Positions 1-15,000 of a DNA stretch of 64,000 bases are shown here, one piece after another; positions within the stretch are counted from its first letter, which is position 1; each line of letters starts with the position of its first letter. A program made the translations under genes and the position numbers. The notes beneath the pieces were generated by a model that had not been told where the DNA came from, did no database searches, and saw nothing but the letters and a program-made list of their open reading frames with translations. Source of the stretch: Glandiceps talaboti. Lineage: Eukaryota; Hemichordata; Enteropneusta; Spengelidae. The stretch covers positions 11,860,751 through 11,924,750 of the forward strand of contig NC_135554.1 in the NCBI RefSeq assembly GCF_964340395.1. The letters run 5' to 3'.

Positions 1-42
1 TGATGAGTTATGTTGGACCAGTAGAGGCATACACACATCAAG
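1..42 (+). CDS. FN3 C-terminal tip of the preceding module
   Basis: The exon reads YVGPVEAYTHQ and ends CAAG before GTATGC in phase 1, like the other FN3 exon ends (YV...P...THEG). The rest of this FN3 lies upstream of the window. The following 255-base intron shows nothing recognised. Confidence 0.8.
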
Positions 43-3000
43 GTATGCTGATTCAGAAATTCATCTTTATTATGAAAAATAAACTAAGAATCCACCCCTC
101 ACCTTCAATGCATTGATGGTAGTGAAGTATATCCTTTGGTATTCTTTTGTACATTGTATATAATTTTACATTTTCAATTTTCGCAGCATTTTGAAAATTT
201 AAAATTCAGGAGGAATTTGATTCTAAGAAAATCCTGCTTAAAGAGTTAACATCCTAGGCTGTTTTACTAACATGTATGATATACTTTTCTTCTGCAGTTC
301 TGAAACCACCCCAACCAACTGAAGAACCAGATAAGTTATGTGGTGCCAACTATACTGCCAAAGCAGATACTTTAATACAGATAACATCACCTAATTATCC
401 AGAAGATTATGATGATAATCAGGTTAGTTGTAAATCATTTCACATCAGCTGGGCTGATATTTGAAAACATGTATTTACTACCAAACCAGAGTGACTATAG
501 AGTTTCCATAATAGGTATGTTATCATACCAGTTACAATTTATTTTCCCACTGTGTACAGGCATTCAACTAATTACCATCTAACAAAATAACAACTGTGGC
601 AAGTAGGTGTTGCGTGTTGAAGGATTTTCATTTTGTAGTGAATGCTTGGCCTAGTGCCTAACGTGTGTGGTTGGTGCTATCTGTGGAATTCACCCATATG
701 TCTTATTACTTTGACCATGAACCAAGATTCTGATTTACTTGTCTGTTTCTTAATATACAGTTTTGTGAGTGGTACATCACGGCATCATCTCCAGACAGCA
801 CTCTCATTGTTCACCTGAGAGATCTACGTACTGAAACATGGCGTGATTGGGTAGACATCGGTGAAGGCAGCAATAACGGTCTCCGAGACACGAGAGAACA
901 TCACATCTCTGGTCTGTTCAGACCATTTAGAATGTGGCAATCAGACACTGATAAACTATGGGTTACTTTTACATCTGATCAATCTAGAACATTCAGAGGA
1001 TTCCTTATTGAAATAGAAGAAAGTGAAACAGGTATGGATAGTCTTACAAGATATAATCAAGTTCATCAGCGAATAGCAGCAAGTAAACATAAATAAGATG
1101 TCTACATCTTACTTAGAGCTATAGATAATCAGTTGTGGCACTCTCATTACACTGTAGTTAATTTGCTGTTTCTTAGCTGACAGCATTATTTACAAATTGA
1201 CTTCAGTTGGAAAGACCACATGCTAGTCTTGTATAACCAGTGTTATTTTACCTTAATATGTGGATACTATAAACTATTGTTGCAAGAAGTGAAAGTGCTT
1301 TACTTGGGTGTTTTAGAGTTGTATTGATTCTACATGCATGCTTCTATACTATGCTATGCTGCTTTATTTCAAATGCTAAGGCCTCAGCCCATTGCACAAC
1401 AATTTACATTAGAGAAAAAAAGTGAATATCATTCTTCTAATAATTAACGGAAAAGTAATTAAACTTAAAGAAAACAGGAGGCAGGGGAGAACATATATAG
1501 TACCGTTTGCTGAACAGCACTAACCTGAGTATTAAAAGCTTTATGAACAAAAACTGCTGCATGCTTCTATAGATACTATGCATGTTTATGTTTAACTTTG
1601 TTTGTTACAGAAATTCCCACTGACAAACCAATGCCAACAGAGTCACCAGTCATTGAAGACTGTGGTGGTAATATCACCATTCCAGCTGATGGATATGTCA
1701 ACCTAACATCTGTTGGTTACCCTGACGACTATACCAGTAACTTAGAGTGTGTCTGGCATGTCACCTCAGACAGCAGTCTCAGAATCAATGCCACATTTGT
1801 AGATCTGCAGACTGAGGAGTACTTTGATTGGGTTGAGATTGGCAGTGGACATGATCATACAGATTTAACTAGCAGTGGCCTCAGAGTGTCTGGGAACGAT
1901 ATACCGAATCCATTCCTTTCAAGTGGTGACAAGATCTGGATCACATTCACCACTGATTCTGATGTTAATATGAGAGGATTTCATCTGATTCTCAGGGAGA
2001 TATCACTAGAAGGTACAGTCAGTTTTATTGACTATCAGAGTCAGCAATATTTCATACTTAAAACATAATGTCAGAAACACAATTGAACATGAAATATTAA
2101 CAAACATAAAACATGGCAATTACAATGTATAAAACATGATGAATTGCAGTATTATGAACTTATGAGTGGCAGAAATGATTATTCATGGTTGAACAATGAA
2201 TATTCATGAGATACATTTTACACTGAAGAGAATAAGCACTCAGGAGTCATGAATATTCATTGTGCAACCATTAATATATTATTTCTGCTGACTCCCATGA
2301 TGCATTAATTAAACCCACAACAAAAATACCCTATAAAGCATTAAAGGCTCTAGATCAACTTGATGTTTCACTGAAATCACAAGTAACTGTAGGTGATGTA
2401 ACATGAAATGACTCTCCAGAACCAATAGTTTATGAAAATGTCTCTGTTTCCTGGAGTGGTGTTCCCTTTTAAGTTTAGGAGTACAATTTAAGTAAACCCT
2501 GCAGTCAAAAAATTAAAAAATAATAAAAAAAATTAAAAAGTTGCTTAAAGTGTACTTTTACTGACTTGGATAAAATCTCTTCATTATAAATTAGATGAAC
2601 CATGCAGCTTCAACATCATCATCACATCTGAAGAAGGAGAGACCATCACAACACCAGGTTACCCTGACAACCACTATAACAACAATGAGTTCTGTAGATG
2701 GTCTGTCTCTGTGTCTCCTGAGATGGGCAGTAAACATATCTATCTGCAAATCAATAGTTTTGATACTGAGGAGTATTATGATCTGCTACGAGTTGGATCA
2801 GTGTCGAGTGGTGACTCTACTCTGCTGTTCCAGTTCTCTGGCTCTGATATCAGTGGGAGTTATGCTACAGAGAATGACATGTTGGTAATTGTATGGACCA
2901 GTGATTCTACTAATACTAGAGATGGATTTTCTATCACACTCCATGCAGGTGAGTTTATTAACGCCATATGAGTCGCCCAGGGCACAATATGGCCGACTTA

Positions 3001-6000
3001 GGTTTAGGTTCTGTCTCCTTAGTTTTTTATGGTCTCAAACACCAACAGCACAAATAATGTTAATTTCAAAGTCTCTTTAAATATATATCTGTATATATAT
3101 ACATATGCATACTTTTTTCTAAATATATCTTTTACTTATATATATATATATATATATTTCCCCTACTCACATTACAGTGGAGCCATGTGGTGGTACAATA
3201 TCTGCAGCCAGTGGTAACATCTCCTCACCAATCTATCCCAACTCATATCCACATGCCAGTAACTGTCAATGGAACATCCAAGTATCTGAAGGCATGGCAA
3301 TTCAGCTGACGTTCCATGTATTTGTTCTAGAAGAGGATATTGATTACCTTCATATCGGAGCTGGATTCAATACTGATCCAATGATTGTAAGTTTGGATTT
3401 TTAAATTCTTTGTTATTAGACAAGGTATAGACACTCTCAGAGACAGTTTCAGACTTTTGAGGCAGTGTGACAAAGTTGTAATGGTTAAATACATGTATGA
3501 TTCAGGCCTGAAATTCTATTTCTAAATTTAATATGTTTTTGTGAAATTAAATAGATTACGCATGCTCAGCATAAATGACAATAATCTTTCTTGAATTTCA
3601 TTTGAAATTATGCATAAAATATAACCACTTAGATCTTTAACATTGTAAAGATATATTACTGTCTACAAGTATAAGGACAAACAATTCAGCTGTAACTGGT
3701 TTAGGTAGTACACACTTAATACAAAAATTTATCATTTCATAGAATCGAATGAACAAAGTCTCTTTCAATAATAGAAAATTTAATTCATACTATAGTTGTA
3801 CAACTCAGTGTGCTTGGAATAGTTGCTATATTAATTAACCAAAGGTTATGATGAAGACTCATCTGTGCAGATTAATAGTTTATACACTGACAGATAAATT
3901 TAAATTTTATACTGCATCAAAAGACTTCTTACCTTTCAAACTGAGTCATCAGGTCTTATTCGGGGGCAAATTATCCCAGACATGATATTGCCCCTGAAGA
4001 AGCCCTGAGGACTCAGTTAAAAAGCTACAAATTGTACAAGTATCTTGTTAAGTACAAAGTTTAAGTTTATTTGAAAACAAAGATTGTCAAGATTTGTTGT
4101 ATGTTTTCCCCAGGTACTGACTGGATCAGAACTGCCTAAAGTTGAATTAATTACTGAAGACAATGCATGGTTAGACTTCCAGTCAGATCTGTCCATAGCT
4201 GGTGCTGGTTTCTATGTTACATTTGAAGAATATGATGAAGGTAAATTATGTGATTAATACTGAGTGTAAACAAAAAGAAATGTCATCTCTGTTTTGCATT
4301 CTTGAGGTTGATGGTGTTACTAATCAATACCAATTAAAAATTCTATTCCTATATACATTGATTAAACATATATTTTTTGTGCAGTTCAAGGTCACGCTTC
4401 CAGGCAGGAGAGAGCAAATGTTTTGAACTTGAAAGATGAATTACACAATGTTACATGACATGTAGTGTTCTTCAGAAATAGTCTTCAGTTTGGAAATGTA
4501 CCGGTATGGTGTGTAATCTCGCCATCTAGACATGATGTATGTTACAATTAAGACATATTTCAGAGAAGTTAGGTTACTGTTTTAAACATATTTTTAGTGT
4601 AATTACAAAAAGTAGAATCTGTGAAGTCCTGAAATGGTTAAGGTAATAATAATCTTTACGGCCCAGATATGGGTTTTGTGGACCAAGGTTGTACTGTGGA
4701 AGTAAGCTGTACTACTGAGGTTCGCCAAACCTAAATCCTGTCATAAAGTTTTTATTATGTTATGTAGTGGTATGGAAACATCATTTAAATCACATAACCA
4801 CATAAAGTGATAGTGAAACATTATTTTATGCTCAAAAACATAAAAGATAAATAGAGAAAAAAATCATAACCGAATCAATGAGCGAACAGAGCGTGCCACT
4901 TACCATATTTGGGCAAAGTGTGCCATGGTGTGATACAGAAAATTATTGCATGTTTTCAATGCACATGCTGTCATTAAATTAGATGGGAAGAGATACTGGG
5001 TATATGATAACAGTAATAATAATCATTCACTACCAGAGTGATATATTTCAAAGAATTGTTAGTTTCACCACTTGAATTCTTGCTGTTGGTATATGTTAAG
5101 TGAAGACTGACTGACAAACTTGAATTTTCTAAATTATTACTTCCTTGTCTAATAGAAATCATCATTGGTAAGGAGTGTGGTGGTAATCTAACCAGTAAGC
5201 TTGGTTCAGTACTCATCATTCAGTCACCAAACTATCCATCTAACTACCACGACAACGACTACTGTGTATGGAACATCTCAGCATCGGATCCTGATAATCA
5301 CATGTATGTCTTCTTCCGTGAGTTCCGCACTGAACTGGGACATGATTGGTTGGACATTGGTAATGGTCTTGATGAGACGGATCTATCAACGCGATTTAGA
5401 CGCCACTCTGGACCAATCAGACCAAGAGATTTTCTGTCAGTTTCTGATGAATTGTGGATGACATTTACAACAGACTATTCCATCAACTACAGTGGGTTTT
5501 TGATCTATGTAGAAGAGAGAAATGACAGTAAGTTGCCACCTTGTGGGTATCATCTCATTAGTTTTGTAGTTTTATCTTAACATTATGATGTTCACTGTTG
5601 ACCATATTAAGTTAATGAAATAGGTGTCCAGCATGCCACATGGCTGGGCTGTACAGCAAAAATTATGTTTTTGAAATATCTTTCATTTTCATTTTTGGGA
5701 TAACATTCAGTTTCTGAACAGAGTGCTTTGTGTTCTGCAGGCAATCAATGGTACAAATCCAAACAGATACATATACATGTTTGCAGACAACACTGATCAA
5801 TCGTCAAATATCAGCATACTATTCTCATTTAGGGCCACTTGGATACATGCCAACTATGGTATATAACTATTTTTAGCATGGAAATTACCATATCTTAACA
5901 ATCAGATCTCTTTGTTTACACACTAAATATACTGGACCATGTATAATTTAATAAAGTGTTAATTTGCATTTTTCCTAAATTACAGCCAGTACAGCCACAA

Positions 6001-9000
6001 TCAAACCTCCAGTTATACCAACCACAGGTCCTACAGATACCCCAACACCTACAGGTCCTACAGATACCCCAACACCTACAGGCCCTACAGAGACTCCAGC
6101 TCCCACAGCAACCTACCCAACTACATCACCATCACCTCTATGCGGGGGTCATTATGTTGTCCCATCTAGTGGTTCTATCACTGTCATGTCACTCCACTAC
6201 CCTGATGACTATGAAAACAATCTATTGTGTGAATGGACATTTGAAACTGAGGGTGGTAGAAGAGTAAGGGTGGATGTTATTGACTTCAGGACTGAAAAAA
6301 GGTAACCATGAATTTTGTTGTCTACAAACTAGAGTGAATGTGTTCATGCGATAGCTGTATTTGAATGGAAGATTTTTTGATTTGAGAAATATTTACTTTA
6401 TTCTTTTTTTAAAGTCATTTGTGGTTTAATAGGTTTCTTAAACCAGTAGAGAACCGAATCATCATCAAGAACTTTATCCAACTATTGAGAGATTTTCCAT
6501 TCACTATACATACATTATGCCACAATCTTTTTCAACCCTTAGTGATATCAATAAACCATCTTTTGTTTCAGATATGATTACCTTGACTTTGGGGACGGTT
6601 TAAATCTATATGATACAGACACATTCTTTCGACGTCTAGATGGCAATGAACAGTCTCATGTCTTCACTACATCTCAGAATGAACTATGGATGAGATTTGT
6701 CACTGACAATAGAAAGACATACAGAGGATTTCATATTGAACTCAGTGAAGAAAATGGTAGGAAATTTTATTACTAATTTTATCATCTTTTAAGTGACTCG
6801 TTAATTCTTCAAAGTTTTATCAGAAATCGAACTTGTGACCAGTATGCCAAAAAAATCGCATAATTCCACAAATCATATCATGAATGTATTTCTTACTGCA
6901 AGAGACTTTTTACTTTAATTTTAAGTTTGAATATATGTGAAAAATGACAATTTGAAAAACACCACTTGTAAAGTCTTAACTTGTCATTTTTTTTTGTCAT
7001 AGTGCTGTCAAAAAATCTGCCAATGAGCTACTGAAGATGTACACTTTTAGATTTAACTCACTGTAACAATAATATGTAACAGACCCTGGATTTCTGTATT
7101 TAATTGTTTATGACTTGATTTTTTTTATGACAGAATGCTTTGAGAGGCTTACAATACCTAGTGGAGATGTAGAGATAGTGAATTCACCAAACTATGATGA
7201 TGACTATAACAATGATGAATTCTGTGAATGGCTGGTAGATGCTGACCAAGAAAAAAACATCCGTGTATTCATCACTGACTTCAGAACAGGTAAGTGGTTA
7301 TGTTTTGAAGAAGTTAGGGTATAATTGATAATTCTGTAATGATAATTATATTTAGGAAATTGTAAACGTTTGTGTGAGATCGAACCTCATTAATTGAAAT
7401 TTAGAGAATGCTGCCATAGATCTTAATGAGAAAGTACCCTCCCTCTTCTTGATATAGATAGGCCTTTGTTCATAATATGATGTATTTTACACTGCAGTTT
7501 AATGCCATTGAAAACTGAATGTTTCATGAATTATACTATCTCCTTTCTTGACAGAAAACCACTATGATTGGGTCAGTATTGGTACAGGCCATGATACAAT
7601 GGATGGACTTACTCGTCTTATCTATGAATCTGGTAACATGAGAAACAAACAATATGAAATGTACATGCAAACAAATCAAGTCTGGGTGACCTTTGACACG
7701 GATGGATCTAAAACGTACAGAGGGTTTTCAATGGAGTTGTCTGATGGTAAGTTAGCCAATATAATTCCACTTGCTTTTTTATACAGCTATTGAATGGACA
7801 TTGGTTTGATTATAATCTCAATAGGGAGGCATGACAGAGTTTTATTGATAGAGTTCCATGAACTTGCAGTGTACTGTTTTGGGACTTCCAATGTTTACAC
7901 TACATGTGTCTTGATCATGGGGTGATTGGAATCACACAATAGAGAAACTGCTGTCACCCACTTGTGTAATCTACCACATTGAAGAACAGTAGATTTAATT
8001 TGTGCCTATTTTAGTAAAACCGAAGGCTCAAGTACCAGACTCATACCCATACAAATGACTCAGATCATATTAAAGTTGAAGCAGGGGTTGAATGCCTGAA
8101 TTACTTCTGAATCATTGATATGTAAAACTGATAACTTGTGCATTTAGATGTTATTAACTTTGTGGTAATGATTTTTATTTCATAGATGCCTGTGTTGCTG
8201 TAGATCTATCTGAGGAGTCTGGTACAGTCACATCACCAAACTATCCTGCAGATTACCCTCATAACTGTGACTGTGTATGGATGATTCATATGCAGCCTGG
8301 ACAACAAGTACAGATAGTGTTTAAAGATATGGATATAGAAAGAAATTATGACAAGTTACTGATTGGAGAAGGGATGGATCCATATTCTGATGACTATGTG
8401 GTAAGTATGACAACCCTTAGTATTTGGAAGGATTCATCTTTTTTCCTTCCCTATTTGCTATTTCAAAAATTCACCTAGGTTCTCCTGGACACAGTTGGAT
8501 TAACTCTCTACTTCTTGTTGATGGTAGTGTACTGTGAGTGTGATATCATGTATATTCCTAGATGGATTATGAAGTGGATGTACGGTATGATATATGTTTA
8601 GGATTGGTTGTAATTCTGTACCTGCAATAGTATTTTGCCTCATGCTAGAGAGTCAAAATAGAATGAGAAGGTTGACTTATGCTCACGCATGCCTATTGTA
8701 TTGCATGTGAAGTGCATGGAGCAGAAGTTATGGTGTCAACCAGGAAACTGAATGTTCGTTATTTGTTATAATGCACTTAGGCAGTAATATTCTATTTCAG
8801 GGATCAAGAATTATGGTTGATATTTAAAAGAATGAAATATGAAAAGAAATGCTCTTGGACTTTATAAGCCATGTACTATAGAAATATGTTAATAAAATTT
8901 ATGAAAAAATGTGTTATCACCTGACAATTACATTTTGAAGTTTTGGATGTTAAAATGATTTTGACTACAGTGACTGTATTCATTCCTGTTATTCACCAAT

Positions 9001-12000
9001 AGGAGTATTCTGGCAACCAGTTACCAGATGACTATGTTAGTACATCACATGAAGTATGGTTACGTTTCCAGACAGATCTTGGTAAAACTAAGAGTGGTTT
9101 TGAACTCACCTACCAGACATTTGAATGTAAGTAATTGATTTAGAACATGAAATTTGAAGTATGCCCAAGCATACCATGATTTAAATTTTGATGAGAATAT
9201 AGACTGATTTGATTAATGTGTATGAGACATGGAAATGTTGTAGCTCTGCATTTTACTTACAATGAAAATTTCATTACCTCTTATTTATGCACACTCATGA
9301 ATAACAAGAAATTTAAAAATACAGAGAATGCAGAATCAAGTCAAAATCTAGAAGAAGGAGATCTGTAACATACTTTGACTTTCTTATTCAGGTCCTGAGG
9401 GTTATGAGCCAGGCTATGAGTATGGCTGCTATAAGTATATTGGTAATTCTACTGACTGGCCTGGAGCTAGAGAAGAGTGTAAGAAAACACCTGACTCTGA
9501 TCTAGTGGTCATTGAAGATGAGGGAGAATTGGAATACATCATTGGTAAAGTTGGGGACACATCGTTAACATGGATAGGTAAAGTTTGCTTTGTTTTGGTA
9601 TCTGTATTTAAAAAACATCGCTGGAAAAGTTGGCGACATCATTACCATGGATAAGTAAAGTTTCTATATTTTAGTTATCTGTATGTAAAAAACATCGCTG
9701 GTAATAAAGTTGGTGACATCGTTACCATGGATAGGTAAAGTTTGCTATGTTGTGTTATCAGTATGTAAAAAACATCGCTGGTAAAGTTGGTGACTTTGTT
9801 ACCATGGATAGGTAAAGATTCTACGTTTTGTTATCTGTATGTAAAAAACAATGTATATCGTTGGTAAAGTTGGTGATATCGTAACCATGGATAGGTAAAA
9901 TTTGCCTTATTTTGTTATGTATGTATGCATGCCTGTATTTTCTATTGTATTATAAAACCTGGTGATAACTGTTTCAGTATTCAACTCATTATAAACCAAC
10001 CTCAATGTTCATAGTAATGGTACTAAATAAGTCTGCCAGCGCAATTGAACCCATGATACTTCAGTGTTACGGAAGAAGAAACATGTGAAAACATGCTATT
10101 TCACATCTTTGGAGCAATGGAACTGAACACATTTCCTTGTAGTCATTACTGCTACAACAGAAGACTGAACGTTATTAATTTTATGATGTAAGGCCAATCA
10201 TTTCAAACAATGTAAACAGTCTAACAGAGTCTGAAAATTATTTTTTTTTATTCCAGGCTATTCTGATCTTGCTGAGAAGTATCTATGGATGTGGGTAGAT
10301 TGTTCACCCTCACTAGAATGGCATAATGAAAACTGGAATGATGGAGAACCAAGTGAAGATGGAAGATGTGTTGGACTTAGAGAAGGAAAATGGGATGCTA
10401 TGCCGTGTTTCCATCCACACCCATTTATATGTGAAATCAACAAGAAACGTAAGTATTGGCTGTAACACAAAATTTAGCATCCCATCACTCTCTGAAATAT
10501 TACTACAACCTTTATTCACTAAAACCAGTAATTTTTCTTCATATCGTGTGCAGATAGAGTTAAAAGTTCATATAAAAATCTCAGCTACCATGTTTTAATA
10601 ATGGGGTGATAGCGCCCTCATTGGTCAAGCAAAGCATGAGTCACAACACAAAGTAACAGCGCCCTCACTGGTTGAGCTGTCTTACAAGAAAATTATTTTT
10701 AATTAGTACCTTCATTCGACCAGGAGTAAGCCATTTCTTATAACAGTGAACTATTAATCAAGATTCTCTGGTTGTATTATGAATGATGAAGTATCAATGA
10801 AAAGATGAAATTAATTTTTTTTTGTACTGAAGTAATGGTTTTCTATCATTTTTTTTTCACTCATGCACCAGATTTTTAGTATGTTTAAACCTGTATGATC
10901 AAAGTGCAATGTATATGAATATGCCATATCATTCATTTTGTAGGTTTCAATGAGAGTGACATGAATGTTGAAGCAGTCTACGGCTCTGCTCTATCACCAT
11001 ACAGTATATCTGTGTCATGGGACATCTCACCACACTTCTGTGATGTATTGGGTTACAATGTCAAATACCATAGAACGGACTATGTACACGGTGTCCACGT
11101 TATCTATGTAGAAGGTGGTACAATTGACTACACACAGATTGAAGATCTAGAGCCCGCTACATGGTATAATATCTATGTTGCTGCTGTCCTGTACAAAGGA
11201 CAGTTGGAATATGTACCTGGAAATCCAGTCTTGACACATGAGGGTATGTTACTGTCCATTTCATGTTACTGTTCACTGGTTCTGTCTTGATACAACCATA
11301 CAGTAACCAATAAGAAACTGCACATTTACACTTTAAATTGGCCATATTTTGATTTTTCATTATCTTTCACAAAGTGAGACCAATCTAATTAAAATTTCAT
11401 TAGTATTTCCCTACATTATATACCATCATTTTGGTTTAGGTTTCTAAATCACTTTTTTCAAACCAATTTGAAACCTAGTTAAATAGTTTGATTTTACCTC
11501 CTGGTACTTCTTTAACCCTAACATTTACATACTGATCACAATTTCATATATATTTCAGTGTTGAAACCACCAGTACCACCTATTGAACCAGTTAAACCAT
11601 GTGGTGGTAACTATACAACCAAGAATGGTTCTTTACTACGTATTACATCACCAGAGTATCCTGATAACTATGGTAACAATGAGGTCAGTAATATTATTCC
11701 TGTCAAAAGGATTGAGTGTGAACGTAAATAAAGAAATTTTTGCGGTTTTACTGTACTAGTTCTCAAAGACTATATTTTACCAATTACCAGACTGGTACGT
11801 TGTGTTCATGTACAAGAAGCCATTTTAGTTACTACTTGTTTTTGCATTTTTGGTTTGCAGAGAAATCGGTGAAAATAAGTCTTTAGTGAACATTTCCAGG
11901 TTTACATTATTATGTGTTATGTGTTACAGTAAATTTGTAGAAAATATCTTGCCCTATCAACAGATGAATTTAAAGGACAAGTACTTGAATATTCTAAATG

Positions 12001-15000
12001 TGAAACAACATATTCGTGACACATATTAAATAATTTTGTAATGGTGACATTAGTATTACTGTTGTTTATCTTCCATTCTCATTGACTGGAGTGTAATATG
12101 GAATAATTCTTTTTCTTCTTCCATCTTGGCTTTGTAGTACTGTGAATGGTACATAGAGGCGTCATCCCCAGACAGTACTTTTATCGTTCACATGCATGAT
12201 TTTAGAACTGAGCATAGATACGATTGGTTGGATATTGGGGAAGGTCATGACCTGGAGGACGTTGACACTAGGGTTCATCATATGTCAGGAAGTGCGGAGT
12301 GGTCGCTATGGTCATCTGACACTGACAAGCTGTGGTTGAACTTCTACTCAGATTATGACGTAACTTACAGAGGATTTATGCTAGAAATTGAAGAAATAGT
12401 GACAGGTGAGCAATAGAATGTGTGACCAATGATTGGCTAAATGGCGCCCTCTAGTGGTATAAAGAAAACTTGTGAAAAATTCCAAATATCAGAAAAATCA
12501 AAAATATTGTATCCATAGTTTGTCCAATAGGGAGAATTATGAGACACCTTTGAACAGAAATAATTATAATCATCTTTATTCATCCAAATAAATTTTGAAA
12601 TTTGATGAATGCTTGTCATGTAACATCGCCTTGATGCCGTAGTATTGAAGAAGCAGGAGGAAACCGAAGTACCCGTGGAAAACCTGCATTGATTTGCAAG
12701 GTCAACCTGAGCATCACCCTTCTTACATACAGACCTGGTTTTTTTTTAAGCGAGCCCAGTCGGTATTTGGTGGGTTCGAACCCAGACAGTAGAGGTAAGA
12801 GGCATACAAACTAATCACTTGGCCACTTACAACCCCAAGTAATGGCTCTGATAGATGTAGTTATATCTTTAGTTAGACGATTAAACAGCACGTACTGTTT
12901 GTTTTATGACTCTGTATTATTCTCTACAGATGTTAATATTATTATCATTTATAGATGATCCTCCAACTGATAAACCCTGGCCAACAGAACCTATACCAGA
13001 AGAACCTCCAGTAGAATGTGGTGGCAACTTGACAATCACAGCCGATGGTAGCATTGAAATCACCTCACCTAACTACCCTGACAATTATGATAACAACTTA
13101 CACTGTGTCTGGCTAATTGAGACTGAGAGTGACCTCAGAATCAATGTAGACTTTATAGACTTTCGTACTGAATGGTATATTGACTGGTTAGTGATTGGTG
13201 ATGGATATAACTACAATGATCTAACCACTAGTGCTATCAGAGTGTCTGGACTACTTTCACCAGATAACCATGCATCAACCGGGAACAAGATATGGATTAC
13301 ATTCACTTCAGATCATTCCATCACTCGTAGAGGATTCCATCTCATCTTCACAGAAATACAAGAAGGTAAGTAAGAAAGGAAAGTGTAGCTAAATTGACTA
13401 TATAAATGAAAGATATTCATTAGTTGAAATAAACTCCTAGACAACATTATTATCAACTCCCTGCTAAAAAGTGGTTGCCAGTAAAAATCCCAGGACTAGA
13501 AAGTATTGATTGAAATCCCAGTGAAGGAGATTTAAAATTATATGACTGATCCAAACCCCATGGGAGTGTTCTACAGACTCAGTGGGGAGGCTGTATCATG
13601 AGTTTCACTCACAAGATGAGTGTCATTTTCACAATACTACTGCTATCGAAATAATGACAAAGGCTTGCAGAGAGCCCATATAGGCAGGTCTTTGCCAGTG
13701 ATTCCATGATAGTGTATGGACTGACTGGGAACATTTGACAATATCACCTCAGTGATGTGATGTGATGGGATAGAGAGAGAGCTCAGAGCAGCAGCAGCAG
13801 CAGCCCCCTACACTCCCATCTCCCCATCCCAGAAAAGAAGATGGATAAAAAATAAATTGTAAACTATTTCTTTTTTTATTTAGCAGGAAGCAGGTATTTG
13901 TTTTGTAAAATATTCCAAAAAAGTGTTCTAAACAGGTTTTCATTGAAAACTGACATCAGAGTACATTGTACCAGGTAGATTTGTCTTGATTATATGTATA
14001 CAATATTTTTGACATTATTCTTGCATTTTTCAGTTCCTGATTGCGGTGGAGAAATAGTTTTATTAGATCCATATGCTGGTGCTTCAGTGACAATATACTC
14101 ACCAAACTTTCCTGACCACTACAATAACAACGACTACTGCAAGTGGACTATAACAGTCGCAGACAGTATCAGAACTAGTGGATACCATGTGCATGTCACT
14201 GTTAACAGTTTTGATACAGAGGCCAATTTTGATTGGCTAGAAATTGGTCATGGTGTTGACACTACCGATTACTCAACATTGCTATTCAGATTCTCTGGCT
14301 CCTCTGTGTCTGGCACCTTTGCTACAGAGAATGATGAACTATGGGTACTATGGACTAGTGATAGTACAAGAACCAGGGAGGGATTCAACATTACAATCTT
14401 TACAGGTAATGTAACATAGATATTCTGTTTCTACTGATTGTTTTTTAAGTGTCCTGTAATAAAAACAATTACATGTTGTTAACAGAGATGTTAAGACCTG
14501 CAAACTTTCATATTTTTCATAAATGTTTTATCATATTACGTTTTTTCCAACTGTCTTGTAGTTTTTGTGTACAAAGAAATAACTTTCTGAGAGAAAGAGG
14601 ATTAACTTAATGTGTTTTTCCTAGAATGTTTTCACAAGAAGGCTTCGTGATCAGTAACACTCCATCTCTCTAATTACCAGTCAGAGACCACTAGAATAGA
14701 AGCTATTGTCTTATACCTATTATGGTATCACATATCACATTAGTTTGTAGTACATGTACAATTCTTAACACCCAAGTAAAGCATTTTCTCTGTTTGCTAC
14801 AATTGTTTATAGCATCCATATCAGATGTAAAATATACTGCTACCTTTTCTGTAATCATCAACACATTTTGTGGTGTCTCTAGATGTATTTAATCTGTAGA
14901 CAGTGTAACCAGTACAAAGCACAAGTTTGTCTGAAAACGACTAGAGAGTAAACATAAATGTTACAAGATGTCTATGTCTCACTTAGAGCTATAGAAAATC

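Larger units (their letters stand above)
298..11243 (+). repeat. Super-repeat module 1: CUB1-8, CTLD, FN3
   Basis: Sixteen exons coding about 1,242 residues. Intron positions match modules 2-4 exactly: CUB1, CUB4, CUB6, CUB7, CUB8 and the CTLD are each split once, while CUB2, CUB3, CUB5 and FN3 are single exons. It is the module with the longest Pro/Thr hinge (before CUB6) and carries an apparent one-base deficit at the end of CUB1. Its CUB8 has a third cysteine. Confidence 0.9.

Noticed and set aside
12772-12825. A true tRNA gene on the minus strand
   Set aside because: A and B boxes are present but no acceptor stem or full cloverleaf can be drawn; the copies fit a SINE.
12921-12954. Alternative acceptor TCTCTACAG for module 2 CUB2
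   Set aside because: Phase 1 reading from there hits TGA before the hinge; the TTTATAG acceptor at 12954 restores the frame.
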